Shown here one piece after another: positions 1-4,917 of a DNA stretch of 5,066 nucleotides. The notes beneath the pieces were generated by a model, which was not told the origin of the DNA, ran no database searches, and saw only the letters and a program-made list of their open reading frames with translations. The stretch comes from an uncultured Elusimicrobia bacterium (lineage in GTDB: Bacteria; Elusimicrobiota; Elusimicrobia; Elusimicrobiales; Elusimicrobiaceae), in the NCBI GenBank assembly GCA_947164805.1, contig CAMUXX010000079.1, positions 1 to 5,066 of the forward strand. The letters are read 5' to 3'. Both the position numbers and the translations under genes were made by a program. Position 1 is the first letter of the stretch. Each line of letters opens with the position of its first letter.

Positions 1-102
1 TATTGCTCGGCACCTCCCGCCCGTGTGACAAGGCACACGGGTGGAGGCGACATGGAAGTGCTGCGCAGCGCGAGATTATGCTTGTGCGCTTCGATTAAAA
101 AA
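1..102. other. GC-rich intergenic stretch with strong secondary structure, no supported gene
   Basis: Positions 1-90 contain 56 G or C (about 62%), sharply above the AT-rich genes beside them. They hold a large hairpin (13-47), a perfect 10-bp palindrome GCTGCGCAGC (60-69) and AGCGC/GCGCT arms (67-71 and 86-90). Open frames exist on both strands (plus 1-177; minus, across this stretch), but neither has a convincing ribosome binding site and start. It may be the leader of a gene beyond the left edge, a structured RNA, a remnant of other DNA, or an assembly join. Confidence 0.5.
13..47. repeat. GC-rich inverted repeat (hairpin)
   Basis: CCTCC (13-17) and CCCGTGTG (20-27) pair with CACACGGG (34-41) and GGAGG (43-47), giving 8 + 5 base pairs around a CG/T internal loop and a 6-nt terminal loop ACAAGG. 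Neither side is followed by a T run, so it does not look like an intrinsic terminator. Read on the minus strand, the 3' arm carries GGGAGG, a perfect Shine-Dalgarno core, about a dozen bases before the window edge. It could therefore mask the ribosome binding site of a gene starting just outside. Confidence 0.75.
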
Positions 103-369
103 CTATTTTGCACTTGTGTTGCTCGTCTTGTTGCCGATTACGGCGCGAAGGCCAAAAAGCCCGAGCCCTTCAAGTAAATGCAAAGTAGCGTCATTAGAGG
201 CTATATTTTTGCACCACATAATCAAATCAGTAAGCCCGTTAAAAGATATAAGTTGTTCAATATAAGTTAACAAGGCTTGCAAAATTATTATGGTTGCCGC
301 TAAATAAACTTTTTTGTTTTTTAAAAATTCTTTTGCTTTTTTTACAAAATTTATTATTTTATTTATCAT
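103..369 (-). CDS. Small holin-like membrane protein
   Basis: This encodes 88 residues from ATG at 369 (AGGAG 5 nt upstream), overlapping the previous gene by 11 bases, to TAG at 105-103. The N-terminus is lysine-rich (KIINFVKKAKEFLKNKK). A membrane helix follows at residues ~21-41 (VYLAATIIILQALLTYIEQL), then a polar segment, then a second hydrophobic or amphipathic stretch at 61-78 (LHLLEGLGLFGLRAVIG). This layout resembles short phage proteins encoded near the lysis genes that have one membrane segment followed by a glycine-rich helix and are often labelled holin. A holin would form inner-membrane lesions that release or activate an endolysin. No endolysin is visible here, but it could lie just beyond the left edge. 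The role is inferred from size, topology and place. Confidence 0.6.
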   Translation of the reverse strand: MINKIINFVKKAKEFLKNKKVYLAATIIILQALLTYIEQLISFNGLTDLIMWCKNIASNDATLHLLEGLGLFGLRAVIGNKTSNTSAK

Positions 370-640
370 TATTACTCCTAAGTAAAATATTTTTTATTAT
401 TTTTGTATCTTGTGAGATTAGATTAACTTCCCCCTCCATTTTGCTTTGGCGTGCAGCGAAAATATGCAAGGTTTCTTCCACTTTATCCAAGCGTTTTGGG
501 GTTTTTAAAGTTGCAGAAAACCATAAAATAAAAGAAAGCAAAGCTGCCAAAATAAAAATCAAATTTTTAATAGTTAAACTGATTTTAAAAATTAGGGGCA
601 AGGTATTTGTTATTTGTTTTGAAGTCAAAACAGTTTGCAT
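359..640 (-). CDS. Small membrane-anchored coiled-coil protein (lysis or tail-accessory)
   Basis: This encodes 93 residues from ATG at 640, one base after the hub stop, with GGAGG 6 nt upstream. It ends at TAA 361-359, inside the next gene. Residues ~26-44 (NLIFILAALLSFILWFSATL region) form one membrane helix. Residues 51-86 carry an uninterrupted heptad pattern with a/d positions L51, V54, L58, F61, Q65, M68, V72, I75, T79, I82 and L86, so a coiled-coil dimer or trimer is likely. The LDKVEETLHIF...MEGEV segment recalls XhlA- and i-spanin-type phage proteins, although XhlA places its helix at the C-terminus. Position after the tail genes and before a holin-like gene suggests the lysis module. 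The family is not recognised with certainty. Confidence 0.7.
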   Translation of the reverse strand: MQTVLTSKQITNTLPLIFKISLTIKNLIFILAALLSFILWFSATLKTPKRLDKVEETLHIFAARQSKMEGEVNLISQDTKIIKNILLRSNNDK

Positions 641-641
641 T

Positions 642-2993
642 TTAAACCTCCGTCAAATCAAGCCTTAGTTGCCAATTTGTAAGGTCAAATTCTAAACCTT
701 CCACTTCGGCGGTAACTGTTAAAAACGGTGCATAATTTATTTGCAGAATATCACCAAGTTCAATTTGGGGCAAAAATTTGCATATTAAGGCTATGCGTTG
801 TTTTTTTATACAGGCCCGTGCATAAATATCCGGTGCTGCGGCACGTGCCAAATTGGCATTTTGGGCAGGTAAAAATGCAGAACTTAAAGTAAGTTCTTTA
901 ACACCGTATTTGTCAATAATATTCGGGCGTTCTTCGTTTAAGATAAACGGATCTACCTGGTAGGCAAATTCTCCGAATTGTACTTTAACACTTGTATAAA
1001 GTTTATTTAGGCCTGAATCTAAACTTTCAAGGGATATAATATCTTTTGTTTCTAAAGTGAGGCACGGTGTCGTGTTTAAAGAACGGTTTAAAAATAGGAA
1101 TTTGCCGTTACTGTCAAAACCTATCTGATAACCGCTTAAAGTTGCAAGTTCCTTCATGACATCTAAGCAGGACATATCTTTCGTTTGGACTATTGCAATA
1201 TTAACACCGCTTACTTCCCAAGTTAGAATAAAACTGCTTAAAACGGGGCTTTGGGTTTGGGTGGTGTTGCTATGTGCTTCCCATTTAAGTTGGGCACAGT
1301 TTTTAGCGGAAGTTATGCTTTGGTTATTGCTTATATTTTCCCAGTCAGACCAAGTGTCCTCATCTTCATTTTTAAAACGCATATAAAAGTTTGCGCTGCC
1401 GTTATTTAAGGTTTGTTGGAAGGTTAGTTTGCCCCAATTTTTAAAATTTGTACCGGTTTGTATTACCGGGCTTAAATAAGTGCCGTTTGGGCTTAAAGTG
1501 CCACTGCCTGTACTGACAAGAGGGCTTGTTTGATAATTGTAAACATTATTCCCCCCATAACCCTTCATTCTGAAAAATTGGTAATTTGACGTCGTGTAAG
1601 TGTTATCTTGACAGGTTCCGCCTATTACACTTGCCCAACTGCTTCCGCTTGTTATATTTTTAAACCATATTTGAAAAGTACCGTTAAAATCCCTGGTTAT
1701 ACGATATCTAAAGCGCAGCATATTGCGCGCAGTTTGATAATACCATTGTTTTATTAATGTTTCCTGCCCGTTAGTTATACGGCTAAGATTAAAATAGATA
1801 TAATCATAACTATATTCAAAAGATAATACATATCCGTTTGTGTTCGCTAAATTATCTGAAGAAGAAATAAAATAATTATATTGGAAAATGTCATCTTCAT
1901 CTGCGGCTGAAACTTCCGCTTCCCATGTGCCGTAAGCCTGGTTAGCAGTAGCGCGGAAAATGGCTTCGCGGCCTATTGGCATCATCTGAGGGCCTATAAC
2001 CAAAATTGAGGAAGGTGTTATTGTTATTGTTTGGTTATTTGGGGCAGATACAGTAGTCCACGTATAATCTGTATCTTTTAAAAAGTTATCTTCAAGTTCT
2101 AGGGTATTATTATTTACTTGTAAAGCATTTAAAGTGCCTTCGTTAAAATCATTATAGGTTGGGCAGTTGTAATTTGCTTCAATGGTAGAGGAATAAAATA
2201 CCGGGTCAATTTGCCTTGAAGGTGCAGCACAAATATCAGCGATTTCCCCTGCAATCCACTCACATGTTTTATCGGTATAATAGTAACGGTATGTACACCA
2301 TAAAGTATCTGTTCGCGGTAAATCAGTATTTAATTTAATTGTGGCAGGTTGTTTATACTGGCTTAAATCGGAAACAGTATAGTCATTTTGCGCTTTTAAA
2401 AGTGTGGCATTTTCAAAGCCGTCTTGGGTAGCACCTTGGTATACGGCAACAATTTCGCTCACGGCATTATTTTGAGTGGTAAATTTTCTAGTTGGGTTAT
2501 CTTGCGTAGGGGTTAAAGTTTCAATTTCCACTGTTTGGGTTAAATCTTTTGCGCTGAAAGTATCAAGCAAAGCAAGCTGCCCCGTAAGGGATAAATTCAA
2601 AGTCCGGTTTTCTTTATCATAAATAGGGCCTTCCAAAACAAAACCTTGGAAGATTTTTACTTCTTCATTATTACTGTCGGCTATGGTTTTTGCACTAGTA
2701 TAAACTTCAATTTTAGCACCTGCCCAAAAAGTGTTTGTTTCATCAAAAGAATTATTTTGATTGCCTAAAGTTAAATTTAAGACTGCATTATTCCAAACTG
2801 AATAACCCTCATTATCCAATTTCCACTTTATTTTTGAATTTTCCAAAATATATTTTGTTATATCTTGGGGATTAGAAAATGTATAGGTTTCAGTTTCAGA
2901 TTGCCAGGTGCGCGTATATAATAAAAATTTTTTTGTGTATACCGGTGCTTGGTTGTTTAAGGCTGAAATTAAGGATTGGGAAAGTGTTTTCAT
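642..2993 (-). CDS. Tail hub / tip protein with inserted lectin-like domains
   Basis: This encodes 783 residues from ATG at 2993, one base after the previous stop, with GAGA 6 nt upstream. A TTG at 3005 would add four residues but has no ribosome binding site. It ends at TAA 644-642. Residues 1-150 form a hub-like N-terminus (KWKLDNEGYSVWNNAVLNLTL, then FQGFVLEGPIYDKENRTLNL). Residues ~320-490 look like a concanavalin/LamG-type sandwich rich in Tyr, Asn and Trp (YGTWEAEVSAADEDDIFQYN, NGYVLSFEYSYDYIYFNLSR). Residues ~500-595 form a second sandwich (NGTYLSPVIQTGTNFKNWGK, then YMRFKNEDEDTWSDW and SPVLSSFILTWEVSG), a pattern common in tail fibre and spike modules. Residues ~598-783 return to a tail-protein fold (CLDVMKELATLSGYQIGFDS, then IELGDILQINYAPFLTV). 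I infer a tail-tip hub that also binds the host surface. No peptidase or depolymerase motif is visible. Confidence 0.7.
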   Translation of the reverse strand: MKTLSQSLISALNNQAPVYTKKFLLYTRTWQSETETYTFSNPQDITKYILENSKIKWKLDNEGYSVWNNAVLNLTLGNQNNSFDETNTFWAGAKIEVYTSAKTIADSNNEEVKIFQGFVLEGPIYDKENRTLNLSLTGQLALLDTFSAKDLTQTVEIETLTPTQDNPTRKFTTQNNAVSEIVAVYQGATQDGFENATLLKAQNDYTVSDLSQYKQPATIKLNTDLPRTDTLWCTYRYYYTDKTCEWIAGEIADICAAPSRQIDPVFYSSTIEANYNCPTYNDFNEGTLNALQVNNNTLELEDNFLKDTDYTWTTVSAPNNQTITITPSSILVIGPQMMPIGREAIFRATANQAYGTWEAEVSAADEDDIFQYNYFISSSDNLANTNGYVLSFEYSYDYIYFNLSRITNGQETLIKQWYYQTARNMLRFRYRITRDFNGTFQIWFKNITSGSSWASVIGGTCQDNTYTTSNYQFFRMKGYGGNNVYNYQTSPLVSTGSGTLSPNGTYLSPVIQTGTNFKNWGKLTFQQTLNNGSANFYMRFKNEDEDTWSDWENISNNQSITSAKNCAQLKWEAHSNTTQTQSPVLSSFILTWEVSGVNIAIVQTKDMSCLDVMKELATLSGYQIGFDSNGKFLFLNRSLNTTPCLTLETKDIISLESLDSGLNKLYTSVKVQFGEFAYQVDPFILNEERPNIIDKYGVKELTLSSAFLPAQNANLARAAAPDIYARACIKKQRIALICKFLPQIELGDILQINYAPFLTVTAEVEGLEFDLTNWQLRLDLTEV

Positions 2994-2994
2994 A

Positions 2995-3642
2995 TCATTT
3001 CTCAAGTAAATTTAAAGTGGTTTTATATAAGGCGCGCCGTCTGTCTAAATTAAAAAACGGGGCGCGGCTTAAAGCATATTCGCCGGCAATGGTTGTATCA
3101 AAACTGCCGTAAAAAATATAAGTTAAAAAAGTATTATTTTTTAATATATTTTTAAGGTTTTGTTTGAGGCTAGAATTTATATTTTCCATATTTAAAGTGA
3201 GATTAAATTTCGTAAAATCGCGCCATTTAACAAGCATGCCGTTTGCCAAATAATGATGGCCTTCGCGTGCATAAATATTGCCGCTTATATTGCTTAAAAC
3301 TTCGCTTAAATTAAGTAAAGTTTTTGCCGCTATAATTTTACCGATATTTAAAGTGTTTTGATAAGTAAAACTGAGTTTAAGTATCAAAATATTTAAGTCG
3401 GTAGGAAAGGTAAAAATGAAATCTTGTTCACAACTTTCCACAGTAGCGATAATTGTGGAAAAATCATCTTCCAAAGAAGTTTTATATTCTATTGTAAGTG
3501 TGCTTAAATTGCTGTTTTTTATGATAATTTTATTTATTTGCGTTAATTCGGGAAATGTATAAATTTTTGTATTTGAAATTTCTTCCAAAACGGCATTTTC
3601 AAGCAAATTCGGGGTTAAAATTTCTATGCAAGCAATACTCAT
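2995..3642 (-). CDS. Distal-tail-like structural protein
   Basis: This encodes 215 residues from ATG at 3642, with a strong GGGGAGG 7 nt upstream and an ATGA overlap with the tape measure end. It ends at TGA 2997-2995. Residues 1-105 alternate beta strands (KIYTFPELTQINKIIIKNSN, LTIEYKTSLEDDF, NILILKLSF) like a jelly-roll or discoidin-like sandwich. Residues 120-215 (GNIYAREGHHYLANGMLVKW, FTKFNLTLNMENI, LTYIFYG, then RAPFFNLDRRRALYKTTLNL) recall the second half of distal tail proteins. There a strand motif is followed by a 'replace/insert length' loop and a final strand. Its place between tape measure and hub genes supports a ring at the tail tip joining tube and hub. I see no diagnostic family signature. 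A minor tail protein of another class is possible. Confidence 0.6.
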   Translation of the reverse strand: MSIACIEILTPNLLENAVLEEISNTKIYTFPELTQINKIIIKNSNLSTLTIEYKTSLEDDFSTIIATVESCEQDFIFTFPTDLNILILKLSFTYQNTLNIGKIIAAKTLLNLSEVLSNISGNIYAREGHHYLANGMLVKWRDFTKFNLTLNMENINSSLKQNLKNILKNNTFLTYIFYGSFDTTIAGEYALSRAPFFNLDRRRALYKTTLNLLEK

Positions 3643-3893
3643 AAAGAAACCTCCCCGCTGCGTTGTTTGCCTATTTTATATGATATTTTTGCTTGTTCTA
3701 CTGCCCAACTTACGCCGCGGCGTGTAGCGGAGGCAATTTCCTCGCAAATTTCCCTTGCATTTATTGGGGAATCTTGGTTTGCATTAATTGTTATGGGGCT
3801 GTTTAAAGTGATATTTATTACGCTTTCCCCGGCATTATTTTGTGTGTTTGGGGCAGGGGTATTTTGTATGCTGTCCACAATTTCAGGCGGCAA
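3639..3893 (-). CDS. Tape measure protein C-terminal segment (downstream of the in-frame stop)
   Basis: This is 84 residues if it starts at TTG 3893, which lies seven bases after the TAA that ends the upstream tape measure part and is in the same frame. The two bypassed codons would be Phe-Val. The protein starts PPEIVDSIQNTP and has a low-complexity Asn/Pro/Thr linker. It continues VINITLNSPITINANQDSPI, a beta-strand pair typical of tape measure C-termini (VNVTINxPI). It ends in a helix with AREICEEIASATRRGVSWAVEQAK, like the usual AxxIxxAxxRGVxxA tail-tip helix. TGA at 3641-3639 overlaps the next ATG. It may be made by reinitiation, by stop readthrough as part of a protein of about 230 residues, or not at all if the gene is broken. 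The TTG start is uncertain. Confidence 0.65.
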   Translation of the reverse strand: MPPEIVDSIQNTPAPNTQNNAGESVINITLNSPITINANQDSPINAREICEEIASATRRGVSWAVEQAKISYKIGKQRSGEVSL

Positions 3894-3899
3894 AACAAA

Positions 3900-3902
3900 T
3901 TA
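3900..3902 (-). other. In-frame TAA interrupting the tape measure reading frame
   Basis: The minus strand reads CAT GAG GGA TAA TTT GTT TTG CCG CCT GAA, that is HEG-stop-FVLPPE. The frame is the same on both sides, so one base change (TAA to GAA) would restore the family motif HEGEFVLPPE. TAA ends other genes here cleanly (4918, 642, 359), so general reassignment of TAA to an amino acid is unlikely. GAGGGA just before the stop could act as a weak ribosome binding site for TTG at 3893. Confidence 0.9.
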
Positions 3903-4334
3903 TCCCTCATGCAGATAATAAGGGCCTGTTTTATTTATCGGGCCTCCGCTTCTTCGGCTGCCTAGCAATCCCCCAAAAAATGAAGTCCCGCCGGATATGC
4001 TACCAAATAAAGCATTTGTTGCAAAATTACTGAAGGCAGACAAAGCCGAATTTGTTATTGAGGAAAACACTTGTTTTGAAAGATTTTCCATATCCAAAAA
4101 ATTTTTGGAAGTTACGTCAAAAAAACTGCCAAATGCTGCTAAAGAACCAGCACTTGCTTTAGAGGAATAACCTTCAAATAATGAAGCAAAATTTGAACCT
4201 TTATCCTCTAAATTTTTAAAATAAGTATTAAAAGAATTTTCACTTTGCGTTAATTTATTTTGTGCGGCATCAAAGCCGGCAGGGTCAAACAAAGTGGAAA
4301 GTTCTATAAAAAATGAATTTGCATTATCGTTCAT
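3900..4334 (-). CDS. Short tail tape measure protein, upstream part ending at an in-frame TAA
   Basis: This encodes 144 residues from ATG at 4334 (AGGA 8 nt upstream, start overlapping the chaperone extension stop) to TAA at 3902-3900. The N-terminal half is helical and rich in Asn, Ser and Phe (FDAAQNKLTQSENSFNTYF). Residues 55-125 are Ala/Ser/Gly/Phe-rich with hydrophobic stretches (ALSAFSNFATNALF, SFFGGLLG). It ends RRSGGPINKTGPYYLHEG. This ending matches the C-terminal signature of many tape measure proteins, where GG-x-I/V-x-x-TG-x-Y-x-L-H-x-G is followed by E-Y/F-V-L-P. Here the codon after HEG is TAA, and the same frame goes on with FVLPPEIV. A tape measure sets tail length and is threaded through the tube lumen. 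This product alone would lack the C-terminal tip segment. Confidence 0.75.
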   Translation of the reverse strand: MNDNANSFFIELSTLFDPAGFDAAQNKLTQSENSFNTYFKNLEDKGSNFASLFEGYSSKASAGSLAAFGSFFDVTSKNFLDMENLSKQVFSSITNSALSAFSNFATNALFGSISGGTSFFGGLLGSRRSGGPINKTGPYYLHEG

Positions 4335-4558
4335 TTGCTTATTCCTATAAGGGATAATTGGCCGTCGCTGTCTAAAGGTAAAGTTTGTTTGTGCCCTTTT
4401 GTAGCGTAGCGGCAGGCCTCAAGAAGCCACAATGGGCTTTGGGCCAAAATATAATCTGTGGTAAGACCGTAAAAAGACGCCGTAAAAAATATTGCGCTGG
4501 AAAGTGCGTCTAATTGTTTATTGCTTTCAGCGCTGCCCGAAAATTTAGCATTATTTGC
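4331..4558 (-). CDS. -1 frame extension of the tail assembly chaperone (T-like part of a GT-type fusion)
   Basis: The minus strand is open in the -1 phase relative to the chaperone from 4558 (after TAA at 4561-4559) to TGA at 4333-4331. There is no ATG, GTG or TTG in its early part, so it is probably reached only by ribosomes that slip inside the chaperone gene. Slippage after TTT at 4542-4540 would join 116 chaperone residues to 69 new ones, beginning SGSAESNKQLDALSSAIFF and ending QLSLIGISK, about 185 residues in total. The segment GLTTDYILAQSPLWLLEA resembles the short helical T domains that recruit tape measure protein in frameshifted chaperones. Its TGA overlaps the tape measure ATG (ATGA), implying translational coupling. 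A low ratio of fusion to short form is expected from the lambda system. Confidence 0.85.
   Translation of the reverse strand, partial: ANNAKFSGSAESNKQLDALSSAIFFTASFYGLTTDYILAQSPLWLLEACRYATKGHKQTLPLDSDGQLSLIGISK
4475..4546 (-). promoter_or_regulatory. -1 programmed ribosomal frameshift signal: slippery heptamer plus stem or pseudoknot
   Basis: In the chaperone frame the minus strand reads CTA AAT TTT CGG, giving the heptamer A AAT TTT at 4546-4540, which fits X XXY YYZ. A 6-nt spacer (CGGGCA) follows. Then GCGCTGAAAG (4533-4524) pairs with CTTTCCAGCGC (4504-4494) as 6 + 4 base pairs with one bulged C. The 19-nt loop contains AGACGC (4511-4506), which can pair with GCGTCT at 4480-4475. That would give an H-type pseudoknot with linkers of about 12, 1 and 13 nt. 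Spacer length and geometry match known -1 frameshift elements. The stem is seen directly. The pseudoknot is an inference from complementarity only. Confidence 0.8.
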
Positions 4559-4887
4559 TTAAAATCATTAACTTCAGTTAAAGCCAATGCCAAATTACTA
4601 AGTTCAATAAGGGATAATTTATCTTCTAAATTTGATATCTCTTTAAATTCATTATTAGTGAAAATATCCAAAATTTCCCTTGTTTTATTGGTGCCGGCAA
4701 GTTCCAGAATTTTTAAGACGGGGTTTTGTTTTTCGTCTTTCAAACTTACCTGTAATTCGGTTTTTATTTGCCCCAGTACGCGCCCCAAGTTTATTGTTTG
4801 CTTTAAAGAAAGCGGGCGCAATGTTATGTCCTTACCAAGTATTTTTATTTGCCTCTCAGGAGGGCAGAGTATATCAATAGTTTTCAT
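4510..4887 (-). CDS. Tail assembly chaperone (G-like, unshifted product)
   Basis: This encodes 125 residues from ATG at 4887 to TAG at 4512-4510. The start is set by GAGGGG 5-8 nt upstream. The protein begins MKTIDILCPPERQIKILGKD, a short beta hairpin-like start followed by LRPLSLKQTINLGRVLG, and is helical and charged after that. This is the usual layout of small tail assembly chaperones, which coat the tape measure protein in the cytoplasm before tube polymerisation. The stronger evidence is genetic. It sits between the tail tube and tape measure genes, and a long -1 reading frame without a start codon overlaps its end behind a slippery sequence, as in lambda G/GT. No enzyme motif is visible. 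I infer the function from position and recoding rather than from a recognised family signature. Confidence 0.8.
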   Translation of the reverse strand: MKTIDILCPPERQIKILGKDITLRPLSLKQTINLGRVLGQIKTELQVSLKDEKQNPVLKILELAGTNKTREILDIFTNNEFKEISNLEDKLSLIELSNLALALTEVNDFKQIMLNFRAALKAINN

Positions 4888-4893
4888 ATCTTT

Positions 4894-4911
4894 CCCCTCT
4901 TTTTAGAGGGG
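4894..4911 (-). promoter_or_regulatory. Hairpin sequestering the chaperone ribosome binding site
   Basis: On the minus strand CCCCTCT (4911-4905), an AAAA loop (4904-4901) and AGAGGGG (4900-4894) form a perfect 7-bp stem. The 3' arm contains the purine-rich Shine-Dalgarno GAGG (4899-4896), 8 nt before the ATG at 4887. It follows the tail tube stop codon by six bases, and GGGGG (4916-4912) just upstream could compete for the CCCC. No T run follows, so it is not an intrinsic terminator. The inference is that it lowers or couples translation of the chaperone relative to the abundant tube protein, or marks a processing site. Confidence 0.5.
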
Positions 4912-4917
4912 CCCCCG

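Noticed and set aside
13..47. Rho-independent terminator at the left hairpin
   Set aside because: No T tract follows the stem on either strand. The T run near 105-98 on the minus strand has no strong stem before it.
41..265. Plus-strand open frame of 74 codons starting near 41
   Set aside because: It runs antisense through the holin-like gene, has no ribosome binding site, and its translation is compositionally like a shadow frame.
294..668. Plus-strand open frame of 124 codons rich in Leu, Ile and Phe
   Set aside because: It is antisense to two well-supported membrane protein genes with good ribosome binding sites. The hydrophobicity mirrors the AT-rich complement.
642..2993. Diversity-generating retroelement target in the hub gene
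   Set aside because: There is no template repeat, reverse transcriptase or near-duplicate segment in the window, and the gene's C-terminus does not look like a C-type lectin variable region.
3639..4334. General reassignment of TAA to an amino acid
   Set aside because: Other genes end at TAA at the expected boundaries, and the 783-codon hub gene has no internal TAA, so only a local event at 3900-3902 is plausible.
4347..4619. 13-bp direct repeat ATAAGGGATAATT at 4347-4359 and 4607-4619, encoding LSLI-x-x-S in both the chaperone and its -1 extension
   Set aside because: It is only two short copies in AT-rich coding sequence and they lie in different frames, so chance is a sufficient explanation.
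642..4887. Frequent CTTAAA/TTAAAG-type words along the plus strand
   Set aside because: They reflect preferred codons (TTA, TTT, AAA) of an AT-rich genome on the opposite strand. There is no regular spacing as in a repeat array.
4514..4906. Plus-strand open frame of 130 codons opposite the chaperone
   Set aside because: It is antisense to the chaperone and crosses the frameshift signal. All neighbours are on the minus strand, and no start signal is visible.
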